Assembly: GCF_026898155.1 (NCBI RefSeq)
Contig: NZ_CP114029.1
Span: forward strand, 5,250,001-5,314,000
Origin: Jiella pelagia
GTDB lineage: Bacteria; Pseudomonadota; Alphaproteobacteria; Rhizobiales; Rhizobiaceae
DNA length: 64,000 nt
Direction of reading: 5' to 3'
The position numbers were made by a program, and so were the translations under genes. Positions 18,221-27,864 of this stretch are shown here, one piece after another (the first letter of the stretch is position 1; each line of letters opens with the position of its first letter). Under the pieces are notes generated by a model, which did no database searches, was not told where the DNA came from, and saw nothing but the letters and a program-made list of their open reading frames with translations.

Positions 18221-19519
18221 CTACCCTGCCGCCTCGAAGACTGTGCGGCCCGAAACGACCGTTCGCAAGACCTGGCCGGCGAAGCGGGCGTTCTCGAAGG
18301 CGGAATTCTTCGAGCGCGAGCGGATGAGGTCCTCGGTGAAGACGAAGGGCCTGTCGAGATCGACGATGGCAAGATCGGCCGGCGCGCCGGGCTTCAGCGT
18401 ACCGCGATCGAGGCCGAGAATCGCGGCCGGGGCGCTGGTCATCGCCTCGACGAGCCGCATGAGCGGCACGGCGCCGGAATGATACAGGCGCAGCGCGGCC
18501 GGCAGCAGCGTCTCGAGGCCGATCGCGCCGGTCTCCGCCTCGGCAAAGGGGCGGCGCTTGTCGTCGGCGTCCTGGGGATCGTGGGAGGAGACGATGATGT
18601 CGATCGTGCCGTCGGCGAGCGCCTCGACCATGGCGAGACGATCCGCCTCGCGCCGCAGCGGCGGCGAGAGGCGGAAATAGGTTCGGTACTGGCCGACGTC
18701 GTTTTCGTTGAGCGACAGATGGTTGATCGACACGCCGGCGGTGACCGACAGACCGCGTCGCTTGGCGGCGGCGACGACGGCCGCCGATTCGCCGAGCGAG
18801 ATCTTCGCCGCGTGATAGCGGCAACGGGTGAGGGCGGCGAGCCTGAGGTCGCGCTCCAGCGGGATGATCTCGGCCTCGCCCGGAATGCCGGGCAGCCCCA
18901 GCCAGGAGGCGTAGAGACCCTCGTTCATCACGCCGCCGCCGGCCAGCGCCGCGTCCGTCGTCTCGTGCATGACGACCGCACCGAAATCGCGGGCATAGGT
19001 CATGATGCGGCGCATCAGGGCCGGATCCGCAAGGGTCTTGCGACCTTCCGTGAAGGCCTTGACGCCGGCATCGGTGAGAAGCCCGATCTCGGTCATCTCC
19101 TTGCCCTTCAGCCCCTTGGTGAGGGCCGCGGCGGGAAAGACGTTGACGAGGGCAGTGTCTCTGGCGGTGCGCATGACGAATTCGGCGATGGCCACGTCGT
19201 CGATCACCGGATCGGTGTCCGGCATGGTCAGGATCGAGGTGACGCCGCCTGCCGCCGCCGCCCGCGAGGCAGAGGCGATGGTCTCGCGATGTTCGCCGCC
19301 CGGCTCGCCGATGAAGACGCGGGCGTCGACGAGGCCGGGCAGGGCGGTGAGGCCTGTTCCGTCGATTACAGTCGCGCCGTCCGGCCGGCCCTGGTTCATC
19401 GCGTCAGGTCCAGCGGCGACGATCACGCCGTTCTCGACGACGATCGTGCCGACGGCGTCGAGCTTGCGGGCGGGATCGACAATGCGGACTTTCTCGACGA
19501 CGAGTGGACGCTCGGTCAT
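18221..19519 (-). CDS. pyrC': Dihydroorotase-like protein PyrC', probably non-catalytic
   Basis: 432 residues of the dihydroorotase/amidohydrolase fold. The zinc-binding HxH that should follow PGxxD is missing: the sequence is [14 protein letters not shown], with R and F in place of the two histidines. The later SSHDPQDAD motif is kept. This matches the PyrC' (PyrX) proteins that do not hydrolyse dihydroorotate but pack with PyrB and hold aspartate transcarbamoylase together. The start overlaps the pyrB stop (ATGA), consistent with co-production. A true dihydroorotase must then be encoded elsewhere. Confidence 0.92.
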   Translation of the reverse strand: MTERPLVVEKVRIVDPARKLDAVGTIVVENGVIVAAGPDAMNQGRPDGATVIDGTGLTALPGLVDARVFIGEPGGEHRETIASASRAAAAGGVTSILTMPDTDPVIDDVAIAEFVMRTARDTALVNVFPAAALTKGLKGKEMTEIGLLTDAGVKAFTEGRKTLADPALMRRIMTYARDFGAVVMHETTDAALAGGGVMNEGLYASWLGLPGIPGEAEIIPLERDLRLAALTRCRYHAAKISLGESAAVVAAAKRRGLSVTAGVSINHLSLNENDVGQYRTYFRLSPPLRREADRLAMVEALADGTIDIIVSSHDPQDADDKRRPFAEAETGAIGLETLLPAALRLYHSGAVPLMRLVEAMTSAPAAILGLDRGTLKPGAPADLAIVDLDRPFVFTEDLIRSRSKNSAFENARFAGQVLRTVVSGRTVFEAAG

Positions 19520-20476
19520 GGGTTGCCCTCCGCCGAGACGCCGACCAGATATTCGATCACCGCCATGCGCACCGCGACGCCCATCTCGACCTGTTCCTCG
19601 ATCACGCTCATCGGGCCGTCGGCGATCTCCGAGGCGATCTCGACGCCGCGATTCATGGGGCCGGGATGCATGACGAGAGCGTCCGGCCTGGCGTAGGCGA
19701 GCTTCGCCGCATCGAGGCCGAAATAGCGGAAATATTCGCGCACCGAAGGGACGAACGCGCCCTCCATGCGCTCGCGCTGCAGCCGCAGCATCATCACGAC
19801 GTCGGCGCCCTTCAGCCCCTCGTCCATGCGGCGGAAGACCCGGACGCCCATCTCCTCGATGCCGCTCGGCAGCAGCGTCGACGGCGCGACGACTCGCACC
19901 TCGGCGCCGAGGGCGTTGAGCAGGAGAATGTTGGAGCGGGCGACCCGGCTGTGCAGCACGTCGCCGCAGATCGCGACGATCAGGGTCGCGATGCGGCCCT
20001 TGTGGCGACGGATTGTCAGGGCGTCGAGCAGTGCTTGGGTGGGATGTTCATGGGCGCCGTCGCCGGCATTGACCACCGAGCAGGCGACCTTCTGGGCGAG
20101 CAGCGCGACGGCACCGGCGGAGTGATGACGCACCACGAGAATGTCCGGCTGCATGGCATTGAGCGTCATCGCCGTGTCGATCAGCGTCTCGCCCTTCTTC
20201 ACCGAGGAACTCGCCACCGACATGTTCATGACGTCGGCGCCGAGCCGCTTGCCGGCGAGGCTCGAACGAGGCCTGGGTTCGCGTCGATGCCTCGAAGAAC
20301 AGGTTGATCTGGGTGCGACCCTTGAGCACCGACTTCTTCTTCTCGACCTGCCGCGAAACGGCGACTTCCGCCTCGGCGAGATCGAGAAGTTCGGTGATGT
20401 CCTGGGGCGAAAGGCCGGCAATGCCGATGAGATGGCGGCGGCGGCGGCTCGGAAGGCTTGGGGCGGGTGCGGTCAT
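19516..20476 (-). CDS. pyrB: Aspartate carbamoyltransferase catalytic subunit, apparent frameshift
   Basis: About 319 residues after removing one base. It joins carbamoyl phosphate and aspartate in pyrimidine synthesis. Seen: the carbamoyl-phosphate loop [35 protein letters not shown] and [12 protein letters not shown]. The frame shifts at 20257-20263 (GAGGCTC); without the extra base it reads [19 protein letters not shown] at 20476 is preferred over a TTG three codons upstream. It forms an operon with pyrC'. A real break would make the strain need uracil. Confidence 0.94.
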
Positions 20477-20554
20477 CAGGAACAAGGCCTATAAGGTTTT
20501 CCCAAATGCGCGGCAAGAACTCCGCGCGATCTGCAAAAACGAGAAGGCAGCGAG

Positions 20555-22210
20555 ATGGCCGAAACGCTTCCCGCCACGAACGAGGTGTTCAACCAGTCCT
20601 CGGACTATGCCGGCTTCAACGCCTATCGCTCCGACCCGCTCCTGAAGCTTCTGACGGCGGAGTTTCCTGCCGACGTCGTCGTCTCGCTCGATCAGCACGG
20701 CCGCTTCTGCGGCTCGCACGAGGCGCACGATCTCGCCCGGCTCGCCAATCTCGAAACGCCGACGCTGCGCCGTTTCGACGAGAAGGGCCACCGCCTTGAG
20801 ATGGTCGATTTCCACCCGGCCTATCACGCGCTGATGCGGCGCTCGGTGGCCGAAGGCCTCGGTTCCTCGATCTGGTCGGGCCCCGATTCGGAAGTCGGCA
20901 TCCGGCATCGTGCCCGGGCGGCCCGTTTCTACATGACAGCCGGCGTCGAATGCGGGCATCTTTGCCCGATCACCATGACCAGCGCGTCGGTCGCGGCGCT
21001 CGCCGCGGCGCCGGAGCTGCGGGAGGCCTGGCTGCCGCTGATCGCCTCGCGGCAATACGACCCGGGCGTCAAGCCGCCGATGCAGAAGGCCGGCCTGACC
21101 CTCGGGATGGGGATGACCGAGAAGCAGGGCGGCACCGACGTGCGGGCCAACACCACCCGGGCGGTGCCGCTCGGCGACGGGCGCTACGCCATCACCGGCC
21201 ACAAATGGTTCCTCTCGGCGCCGATGTGCGACGCCTTCCTGATGCTCGCCCAGACCGATGCGGGCCCGTCCTCATTCCTGATGCCGAGGCGCCGCTCCGA
21301 CGGCTCGCTCAACGGCCTCTTTGTCCAGCGCCTGAAGGACAAGCTCGGGAATCGTTCGAACGCCTCATCGGAAGTCGAGTTCGTCGAGGCCGAAGCGTTC
21401 CTCATCAGTGAGGAGGGGCGAGGGATCGCCACCATCCTCGACATGGTGACGCTGACGAGGGTCGACTGCGCGCTCGCCTCCGCAGGCCTGATGCGCGGCG
21501 CGCTCGCGGAGGCTGTCCATCACTGCCGCGAGCGCAAGGTCTTCGGCAAGTTCCTGATCGACCAGCCGCAGATGGTCCGTGTCCTCGGCGAACTCGCGCT
21601 CGACTCTGTCGGGGCCACGGTGCTCGCCTGGCGCCTCGCCGAAACGCTCGACCGGCGGGACGCAGACCCGGCGGATGCCGAGGCGCGGGCCTGGGCGCGG
21701 GTGATGACGCCGGTGACGAAATACTGGGTCTGCAAGCTCGCCCCGGCCTTCACCTACGAGGCGATGGAGTGCCTCGGCGGCAACGGCTATGTCGAGGATG
21801 GCCGGCTCGCCAGAGCCTACCGCGAGGCGCCGGTCAATGCCATCTGGGAGGGCTCCGGCAACGTCGTCGCGCTCGATCTCCTGCGCGTGCTGAAGCGCGA
21901 TCCGGAGGCCTTCGAGACGGTCATCGCCATGATCGAGCGGGATCTCGGCGAAACTGCCGGCGGCACGCCGGGGGTTCTGCGGGCGGCCGTCGACGTCGTC
22001 CTGTCCGACGAGGGCTCCTGCCGGCTGCTCGCCGAGCAGCTGGCGCTCGCCGCCGCCAGCGCCAGCCTGAAGCGCCTCGGCCTCGGCCCGATCGCCGCGG
22101 CCTTTGCCGAAACCCGCCTCGGCGGCGTCTTCAGCCATACATACGGCATGGTCGATCTGCGGCACGACTGCCGCGCCATCCTCGACGACCTCTGCCCGCC
22201 GCTGCGCTGA
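20555..22210 (+). CDS. Acyl-CoA dehydrogenase, AidB family
   Basis: 551 residues. FAD-dependent acyl-CoA dehydrogenase fold, of the AidB/isovaleryl-CoA dehydrogenase-like branch: long N-terminal region before the helical domain, MGMTEKQGGTDVRANTTR, the FAD motif GHKWFLSAP, and the catalytic-base region EAPVNAIWEGSGNV (about residue 430). AidB in E. coli is induced by alkylation damage and binds DNA; other members oxidise acyl-CoAs. The C-terminal 120 residues, about the AidB extension, are present. Divergent from pyrB with under 80 bp between them. Confidence 0.9.
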   Translation: MAETLPATNEVFNQSSDYAGFNAYRSDPLLKLLTAEFPADVVVSLDQHGRFCGSHEAHDLARLANLETPTLRRFDEKGHRLEMVDFHPAYHALMRRSVAEGLGSSIWSGPDSEVGIRHRARAARFYMTAGVECGHLCPITMTSASVAALAAAPELREAWLPLIASRQYDPGVKPPMQKAGLTLGMGMTEKQGGTDVRANTTRAVPLGDGRYAITGHKWFLSAPMCDAFLMLAQTDAGPSSFLMPRRRSDGSLNGLFVQRLKDKLGNRSNASSEVEFVEAEAFLISEEGRGIATILDMVTLTRVDCALASAGLMRGALAEAVHHCRERKVFGKFLIDQPQMVRVLGELALDSVGATVLAWRLAETLDRRDADPADAEARAWARVMTPVTKYWVCKLAPAFTYEAMECLGGNGYVEDGRLARAYREAPVNAIWEGSGNVVALDLLRVLKRDPEAFETVIAMIERDLGETAGGTPGVLRAAVDVVLSDEGSCRLLAEQLALAAASASLKRLGLGPIAAAFAETRLGGVFSHTYGMVDLRHDCRAILDDLCPPLR

Positions 22211-22338
22211 AACATCATAGGGGAGGCTTCCAAACACCCACAAAGCCGGGGCCGTTAAGCATGACTCGGCGAATGCGTTGCCGGGTGAAACCGAAAAAGC
22301 GATGGTGCCGTTAACCGATCGGTAACCAACGATGACGG

Positions 22339-22909
22339 GTGAACGCTGTGACAAACCGGATTGCATCGATTTTCGCGCTGTCCGGCTGGGCCGGCTTCTG
22401 CGGCCTTGCCGCCGTGCGCTGCGCATATGAGGCAGGGCTGGCCGAGGCTCTTGTTCGGCTCCTTCGTTGCCGGCCTGATCGGCGAAGCCCGGCTCGAGCC
22501 GCTCGGCGTCGCGCATCAGGAGCTTCTCGGGCTCGCGGCGATTCTCGTCGCCCTGACGGTCGCCTTCGCGGCCGCGACGGCGGGCATCATCCGCCTCGCC
22601 AAGGCGCACGACCGATTCTCCGAACCCTTTGCTGCGGCAGCCTTTTCCGCCCTGTTCGGCTTTTACGCAGCGCTCGCCTTATCTGACTCACCGGCGATCG
22701 CGCTGTTCGGCGAAGGTCCGCTCGTCACGCTGTTCATCGCGCTCGGCTTTGCCGCGCTGCTGTTCGACCATCTGATCGCCGATCAGGAGGACGAAGAGGG
22801 CGACGTGGCCTTTCATACGATCATGACGCAGCTCGACGAGGCCAAGCGCGCGGCGATTGCCGACCGCGAGCGCGGCGAGCGGCAAAAAGTCGACGAGGAC
22901 CGCCGCTGA
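22339..22909 (+). CDS. Small multi-pass membrane protein of unknown function, apparent frameshift
   Basis: About 189 residues if one base is removed at 22444-22450 (GAGGCTC), where the first frame (GWAGFCGLAAVRCAYEAGLAE) should continue into LLFGSFVAGLIGEARLEPLG. Four hydrophobic segments are visible: near the N-terminus, GLAAILVALTVAFAAATAGII, FSALFGFYAALALS and LVTLFIALGFAALLF. The tail is charged (DEAKRAAIADRERGERQ) and cytoplasmic in outlook. GTG start at 22339. The stop overlaps the ATG of the next gene (TGATG), so the two are probably made together. No family recognised. Confidence 0.65.
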
Positions 22910-23271
22910 TGCGAACGGTCCTGATTCTCGGCCTTGCGCCGACTGCGATGCTGTTCGGCTGGTATTGGCTGTCGCTGGCAGATGTCGGCAGCAGCGTCGG
23001 CGGGGTCTTGCTGTCGCGGCAGATGAACGAGGGGGTGTTCTTTCTGTTGGGTCATCTGCTCGGGGTCGAGCCCGATCGCGTGCCCGGAATGCTCGCGTCC
23101 GGCATTGCCTTCGATACAGCTTTACTGCTCGGTTTCGTCATGATCCGCCGACGCAGGGCGATCGGGCGCTGGATCGCCCTTCGGGCCGGGACACCTGGTC
23201 GAGACGGCCGCCAGGAAGCCCTCGCCAGATCCCCTGCTTCCAGCCAATTCCCCGGTGAGGACGTGCTCTAA
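22909..23271 (+). CDS. Small membrane protein of unknown function
   Basis: 120 residues. An N-terminal hydrophobic segment (VLILGLAPTAMLFGWYWLSLA) and a second one (GIAFDTALLLGFVMI) are followed by a basic cytoplasmic-type tail, RRRRAIGRWIALR. Translation is probably coupled to the preceding membrane protein through TGATG. No family recognised; likely partner of its neighbour. Confidence 0.6.
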   Translation: MRTVLILGLAPTAMLFGWYWLSLADVGSSVGGVLLSRQMNEGVFFLLGHLLGVEPDRVPGMLASGIAFDTALLLGFVMIRRRRAIGRWIALRAGTPGRDGRQEALARSPASSQFPGEDVL

Positions 23272-23289
23272 ATCCGAGGACGGAACGAT

Positions 23290-23511
23290 TCAGGCGGAGT
23301 TTCCGGGGGCAGGCAAATCGGGCCTGATGCGGTCCGAAGCCTTTTCGTTGCCGGCATCGCCCAGATCGCCGGTGCCATCTTCGCTCATGTGACCGGCGGC
23401 ATCCATGTGGCCGATCGGATCGTCGTGCTTTTCGCCCGGCATGTTGGGGTTCGGCATGGTCTGCCCCGGCTGCGGCGTCAACTTGCCCGGTTGCGGTTGC
23501 GGCTTTTTCAT
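23290..23511 (-). CDS. Small hydrophilic Pro/Met/His-rich protein
   Basis: 73 residues, starting MKKPQPQPGKLTPQPGQTM and continuing with NPNMPGEKHDDPIGHMDAAGHM. It has no hydrophobic segment and looks disordered. The start at 23511 is supported by GGGAGAAG seven bases upstream; an 18-codon extension lacks a ribosome site. The Met/His content might suggest metal binding, but that is only a guess. Confidence 0.5.
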   Translation of the reverse strand: MKKPQPQPGKLTPQPGQTMPNPNMPGEKHDDPIGHMDAAGHMSEDGTGDLGDAGNEKASDRIRPDLPAPGNSA

Positions 23512-23602
23512 CGGTCTTCTCCCGAGATAGGTGTGAAGCCTCAGTCGCCTGAGTTCCCAACTCAATCCGGAGTGACCGGTCGATGTTCCGGCGGAGATCG
23601 GG

Positions 23603-24076
23603 TCACGCGCCCGGATCTCGCAGACCTGCGATACGATCGAGCGCCCCCTGCAGGATGAAGGCGGCCGCCGCCGAATCGATGCGCTCCGCCCGCTTGCCGC
23701 GCGAAACGTCGGCCGAGATCATCGCCCGTTCCGCCGCCACCGTCGACAGCCGCTCGTCCCAGAAGAGCGCCGGGCGGGCGTCCAGCGGGCCGTAGTTGCG
23801 CATGAAGGCGCGCGTCGACTGGGCGCGCGGGCCTTCGCTGCCGTCCATGTTGAGCGGCAGGCCGATGACGATGGCTGCCACCTGTTCCTCGTCCAGGGCC
23901 TTTTTCAGAGCAATCGCGTCGAGGGTGAACTTTTTTCGCCGGATCACTGTCCGCGGCGTCGAGAATCGCCAACCGCGATCCGACAGCGCGACGCCGATGG
24001 TTTTGGTGCCGAGATCAAGGCCGGCGATCGGCAGACCGGCCGGAACGGCAGCGAGAAATGCGTCGAGGTCGAGCAT
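23603..24076 (-). CDS. ruvX: Putative pre-16S rRNA nuclease / Holliday junction resolvase-like YqgF
   Basis: 157 residues of the RNase H-like YqgF family, which trims the 5' end of 16S rRNA in E. coli. Motifs: [15 protein letters not shown] near the N-terminus, [27 protein letters not shown] and the final acidic [14 protein letters not shown] at 24076 is preferred over a TTG two codons upstream. Full length; next to a divergent UPF0173 hydrolase. Confidence 0.93.
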   Translation of the reverse strand: MLDLDAFLAAVPAGLPIAGLDLGTKTIGVALSDRGWRFSTPRTVIRRKKFTLDAIALKKALDEEQVAAIVIGLPLNMDGSEGPRAQSTRAFMRNYGPLDARPALFWDERLSTVAAERAMISADVSRGKRAERIDSAAAAFILQGALDRIAGLRDPGA

Positions 24077-24201
24077 CGCCAAGGCTACGCCTTGACCCGG
24101 CGGGCGGGCCGAGCACTTACCGGCGACGAAGCCCCTGGACCCCGCAGGAAGTCCTCGGCAGGGGCAGACCCCAGTTTCTCAGCCATCAAGAGGCCCGCTC
24201 C

Positions 24202-24903
24202 ATGAAGATCACCTATTTCGGCCATTCGGCCTTCCGCATCGAGACCGGATCCTCGGTCATTCTGGTCGACCCGTTTCTTACCGGCAACCCGCATTACAAG
24301 GGTGATGTCGCGGAAGCCAAGAAAGGCGTCACCCACATCGCCATCAGCCATGGGCATTCCGACCATGTGGGCGACGCGATCGCCATCGCCAAGGAAACCG
24401 ACTGCAAGGTCGTCGCGAACTTCGAAATTTACACTTGGCTCGGCCAGAAGGGCGTCGAGACGGCCGAGTTCGCCGGGACCGGCGGCACAGTCACCTTCGA
24501 CGACTTCTCGGTAACCCTGACCCAGGCCTTCCACTCATCGAGCTTCACCGAAGAGGACGGCCGGATCGTCTATCTCGGCATGCCGAACGGCCTCGTCTTC
24601 CACTGTAAGGACGGGCCGACCGTCTACCACATGGGCGACACCGACATCTTCGGAGACATGGCGCTGATCGAGGAGCTGCACCAGCCGAAACTCGCCATGG
24701 TCCCGGTCGGCGACCGCTTCACCATGGGCGGCGCGGTCGCGGCGCTGGCCTGCCGGCGCTACTTCAACTTCGACAAGATCATCCCGATGCACTGGGGGAC
24801 CATGCCGATTCTCGACGCCTCGCCGGACAAGTTCAAGGAAGCCATGGAGGGCGACGCCGGCAAGGTGCTGACGCCGACGATCGGCGAGGCGTTTGAGGTC
24901 TGA
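24202..24903 (+). CDS. UPF0173 metal-dependent hydrolase, beta-lactamase fold
   Basis: 233 residues, usual length for this family. The metal motif SHGHSDHVGD (about residues 50-59) and further ligands in FHSSSF, HMGDTD and PMHWGT are in place. Begins MKITYFGHSAFRIE as most members do, which fixes the start. Substrate unknown. In many Rhizobiales it is found next to gatC, ruvX or both, as here. Confidence 0.92.
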   Translation: MKITYFGHSAFRIETGSSVILVDPFLTGNPHYKGDVAEAKKGVTHIAISHGHSDHVGDAIAIAKETDCKVVANFEIYTWLGQKGVETAEFAGTGGTVTFDDFSVTLTQAFHSSSFTEEDGRIVYLGMPNGLVFHCKDGPTVYHMGDTDIFGDMALIEELHQPKLAMVPVGDRFTMGGAVAALACRRYFNFDKIIPMHWGTMPILDASPDKFKEAMEGDAGKVLTPTIGEAFEV

Positions 24904-25046
24904 GTTCAGGGTTTCATGATGAACGGCGGCCTCGCTTGAACCGAGGTCGCCCCCCGAACGCGTCGTCATCCGCGCAGGGCCGTTGCCACCCGGGGATGCC
25001 GCCGTTATAGCACGGCAAATCCCGTGAACCTGCCGCCGGAGACAAC

Positions 25047-25334
25047 ATGTCCGTCGATTCCGCCACCGTGCGCCGCGTCGCCAAGCTCGCCCGGATCGCC
25101 GTCAGCGACGAGGACGTGACGGCGATGGAGGGCGAACTCAACGCCATCCTCGGTTTCGTCGAACAGCTCTCGGAAGTCGACGTCTCGGGCGTCGAGCCGA
25201 TGACCTCGGTCATTCCGATGGCGATGAAGAAGCGCCAGGACAGCGTCACCGACGGCGAAAAGGCCGACGACGTGGTCGCCAACGCCCCGGCGAGCGAGGA
25301 TCATTTCTTCATGGTGCCGAAGGTGGTCGAATAG
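25047..25334 (+). CDS. gatC: Asp/Glu-tRNA(Asn/Gln) amidotransferase subunit C
   Basis: 95 residues, standard GatC. It wraps around GatA and stabilises GatCAB, which turns misacylated Glu-tRNA(Gln) and Asp-tRNA(Asn) into the correct amides. Begins [19 protein letters not shown] and contains [25 protein letters not shown]. It is followed after 3 bp by an acetyltransferase gene and then gatA. Confidence 0.96.
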   Translation: MSVDSATVRRVAKLARIAVSDEDVTAMEGELNAILGFVEQLSEVDVSGVEPMTSVIPMAMKKRQDSVTDGEKADDVVANAPASEDHFFMVPKVVE

Positions 25335-25337
25335 GCC

Positions 25338-25808
25338 ATGGCCCTGTCGATCGCCGCAGAGACACCGCTTCAAGACGATATTCGCGCGATGGTCCAACGG
25401 CTCAACGCCTATCTTCAGCCGCTTTCACCGCCACAGTTCCAGTTCCAGTTGACGGTGGAACAGATGGCCGGTGCCGACGCCACGGTCTTCGTCGCCCGCG
25501 ACGGGACGGGAACGGCGGTCGCCATGGGCTCCCTGAAGGTGCACGACACCGAGACAGGAGAGGTCAAGCGGATGTTCAGCGAAGCCCATGTCAGGGGCAG
25601 GGGTCTCGGCCGCGCGATCCTCGACGTGATCGAGGCGAGGGCGCGGGAGCTCGGCCTGTCCCGTCTGGTCCTGGAGACCGGCGCGACACCGGGCTTCGAG
25701 GCGGCCTGGGCGCTCTATGAAAGCGCCGGTTTCACCCGCTGCTCAGCGATCCTCGACTACCCCGATTCCGACTACAGCCGATTTTACGAAAAGAGCTTGT
25801 CATCATGA
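25338..25808 (+). CDS. GNAT-family N-acetyltransferase
   Basis: 156 residues. The acetyl-CoA motif is R-x-R-G-L-G-R-A ([17 protein letters not shown], about residues 88-104), followed by [11 protein letters not shown] and YESAGF, all standard for GNAT enzymes. Acceptor unknown. It lies between gatC and gatA with a 4-bp overlap into gatA (ATGA), so it is certainly in that operon. An intact GAGCTC lies at 25647. Confidence 0.88.
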   Translation: MALSIAAETPLQDDIRAMVQRLNAYLQPLSPPQFQFQLTVEQMAGADATVFVARDGTGTAVAMGSLKVHDTETGEVKRMFSEAHVRGRGLGRAILDVIEARARELGLSRLVLETGATPGFEAAWALYESAGFTRCSAILDYPDSDYSRFYEKSLSS

Positions 25809-27286
25809 GCGATCTCACCGCCCTGACCATCGCCGAGGCGCGCGCAAAGCTGGCCGGCAAGGAGATCAGCGCGACCGAGTTGACCGAGGCCTATCTGACC
25901 GCGATCGACGCGGCCAACCCGCAGATCAACGCCTATGTGAAGGTGACGCCGGACAAGGCGCGGTCGATGGCCAAGGCCAGTGACGAGCGGATCGCCAAGG
26001 GCGACGCGGGGTCGCTCGAAGGCATACCGCTCGGTATCAAGGATCTCTTCGCCACCGAGGGCGTCCATACCCAGGCGGCGAGCCACATCCTCGACGGTTT
26101 CGAGCCCCGCTACGAATCGACCGTGACGGCGAACCTCTTCGCCGACGGCGCGGTGATGCTCGGCAAGCTCAACATGGACGAGTTCGCCATGGGCTCGTCC
26201 AACGAGACCTCGTACTATGGCCCGGTGAAGAACCCCTGGCGCAAGCGCGGCTCCAACATGGACCTCGTGCCGGGCGGCTCCTCCGGCGGCTCGGCCGCCT
26301 CGGTCGCGGCGCAACTTTGCGCCGGTGCGACAGCCACCGACACCGGCGGCTCGATCCGCCAGCCGGCGGCGCTGACCGGCACGGTCGGCATCAAGCCGAC
26401 CTACGGCCGCTGCTCGCGCTGGGGCATCGTCGCCTTCGCCTCCTCGCTCGACCAGGCGGGGCCGATCGCGCGGGATGTGCGCGACGCTGCGATCCTGTTG
26501 AAATCCATGGCCTCGGTCGACCCGAAGGACACCACCTCGGTCGACCGCGAGGTGCCGGACTACGAGGCGGCCATCGGCCGTTCGGTGAAAGGCCTGAAGA
26601 TCGGCGTTCCCAAGGAATATCGCAGGGACGACATGCCGGGCGAGATCGAGACGCTCTGGCAAAAGGGCATCGCCTGGCTGAAGGAAGCCGGCGCCGAGAT
26701 CGTCGACGTCTCGCTGCCGCACACGAAATACGCGCTGCCGGCCTATTACATCGTCGCCCCGGCCGAGGCCTCGTCCAATCTCGCGCGATACGACGGAGTA
26801 CGCTACGGCCTGAGGGTGCCGGGCAAGGACATCGCCGACATGTATGAGAAGACCCGTGCCGCCGGCTTCGGCCGCGAGGTCAAGCGGCGCATCATGATCG
26901 GCACATACGTGCTTTCGGCCGGGTATTACGACGCCTATTATCTGCAGGCCCAGAAGGTCCGCACGCTGATCAAGCGCGACTTCGAGACGGTCTATGCCGA
27001 CGGCATCGACGCGCTCCTGACGCCCGCGACGCCGTCCGCCGCCTTCGGCATCGGCGACCAGGACATGGCCTCTGATCCGGTGAAGATGTATCTCAACGAC
27101 ATCTTCACCGTGACGGTGAACATGGCCGGCCTGCCGGGCATCGCGGTTCCCGCCGGCCTCGACGCGGGCGGCCTGCCGCTCGGCCTGCAGCTGATCGGCC
27201 GGCCCTTCGACGAGGAAACGCTGTTTTCGCTCGGCTCGGTGATCGAGAAGGCGGCGGGGCGGTTTTCGCCGGAGAAGTGGTGGTAG
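25805..27286 (+). CDS. gatA: Asp/Glu-tRNA(Asn/Gln) amidotransferase subunit A
   Basis: 493-residue amidase subunit that frees ammonia from glutamine for GatB. The Ser-cisSer-Lys triad is seen in GIKDLF (about residue 79) and [12 protein letters not shown] (about 155), plus the amidase signature [15 protein letters not shown]. Start overlaps the stop of the acetyltransferase gene. gatB is not here but 27 kb away at 54217 on the other strand. Confidence 0.97.
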   Translation: MSDLTALTIAEARAKLAGKEISATELTEAYLTAIDAANPQINAYVKVTPDKARSMAKASDERIAKGDAGSLEGIPLGIKDLFATEGVHTQAASHILDGFEPRYESTVTANLFADGAVMLGKLNMDEFAMGSSNETSYYGPVKNPWRKRGSNMDLVPGGSSGGSAASVAAQLCAGATATDTGGSIRQPAALTGTVGIKPTYGRCSRWGIVAFASSLDQAGPIARDVRDAAILLKSMASVDPKDTTSVDREVPDYEAAIGRSVKGLKIGVPKEYRRDDMPGEIETLWQKGIAWLKEAGAEIVDVSLPHTKYALPAYYIVAPAEASSNLARYDGVRYGLRVPGKDIADMYEKTRAAGFGREVKRRIMIGTYVLSAGYYDAYYLQAQKVRTLIKRDFETVYADGIDALLTPATPSAAFGIGDQDMASDPVKMYLNDIFTVTVNMAGLPGIAVPAGLDAGGLPLGLQLIGRPFDEETLFSLGSVIEKAAGRFSPEKWW

Positions 27287-27373
27287 GATTCACCCGCGAC
27301 CGGGCTGGACCCGGCGCCGCCTGATCGCATTTGTTCCTCGGTGCAAACCCGGCGAACGGTGACGGAGGACGCC

Positions 27374-27607
27374 ATGGCAGAGGCGCTCAAGACGGCGATC
27401 GATAAGCTGAAGGCCGGCGACTGGGACGGCGCCCACGCCGTCGTGCAGGACGATCCGTCGGCCGACGCCGCCTGGATTCACGCCCATCTGCACCGCATCG
27501 AAGGCGATCTCGCCAACGCCGCCTACTGGTATCGCCGCGCCGGGCGCCCGGTGGCGACGAGCGGGCTTGACGAGGAGCGGGAGGCGATTGCGCGGGAGTT
27601 GGGCTGA
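27374..27607 (+). CDS. Small hypothetical protein
   Basis: 77 residues: MAEALKTAIDKLKAGDWDGA, then AAWIHAHLHRIEGDLANAAYWYRRAGRP. The two helices look like a single tetratricopeptide-type hairpin. ATG at 27374 with GGAGGA upstream; an 11-codon extension is unlikely. No named family comes to mind, though similar short proteins with IEGD.ANA.YWY are common in Rhizobiales. Confidence 0.7.
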   Translation: MAEALKTAIDKLKAGDWDGAHAVVQDDPSADAAWIHAHLHRIEGDLANAAYWYRRAGRPVATSGLDEEREAIARELG

Positions 27608-27654
27608 GGCGCGCATCGGGGCGCCGTGGCAGCGGCTTGGCAGTCGGTAGGATT

Positions 27655-27798
27655 TGGAATGGGTCCCGGGTCAAACCCGGCATGACGAAGCCGCACTGGT
27701 CGCGCTTCTCTCATATCAGGCGCCACAGCGCGCCGCTTGCCGACGAATGGCCGCACCCTCCGACGTCGTCATCCCGGGCCTGACCCGGGACCCATCCA
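27655..27798. repeat. Inverted pair of CATCCCGGG-type palindromic repeats
   Basis: Arm 1 (27655-27687, containing GGGTCCCGGGTCAAACCCGG) and arm 2 (27767-27798, CATCCCGGGCCTGACCCGGG) are reverse complements with about three mismatches and one indel. Each arm is also palindromic by itself. This repeat family is common between genes of Rhizobiales. It fills the gap between the 77-residue gene and mazG and may act as a bidirectional terminator. Confidence 0.8.
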
Positions 27799-27864
27799 AA
27801 GCGTCGCCGCCGCCAAGCCGCCGCGTAGCGCCCGGATCCAACTCGAACCGCCCGATCACCCGGC

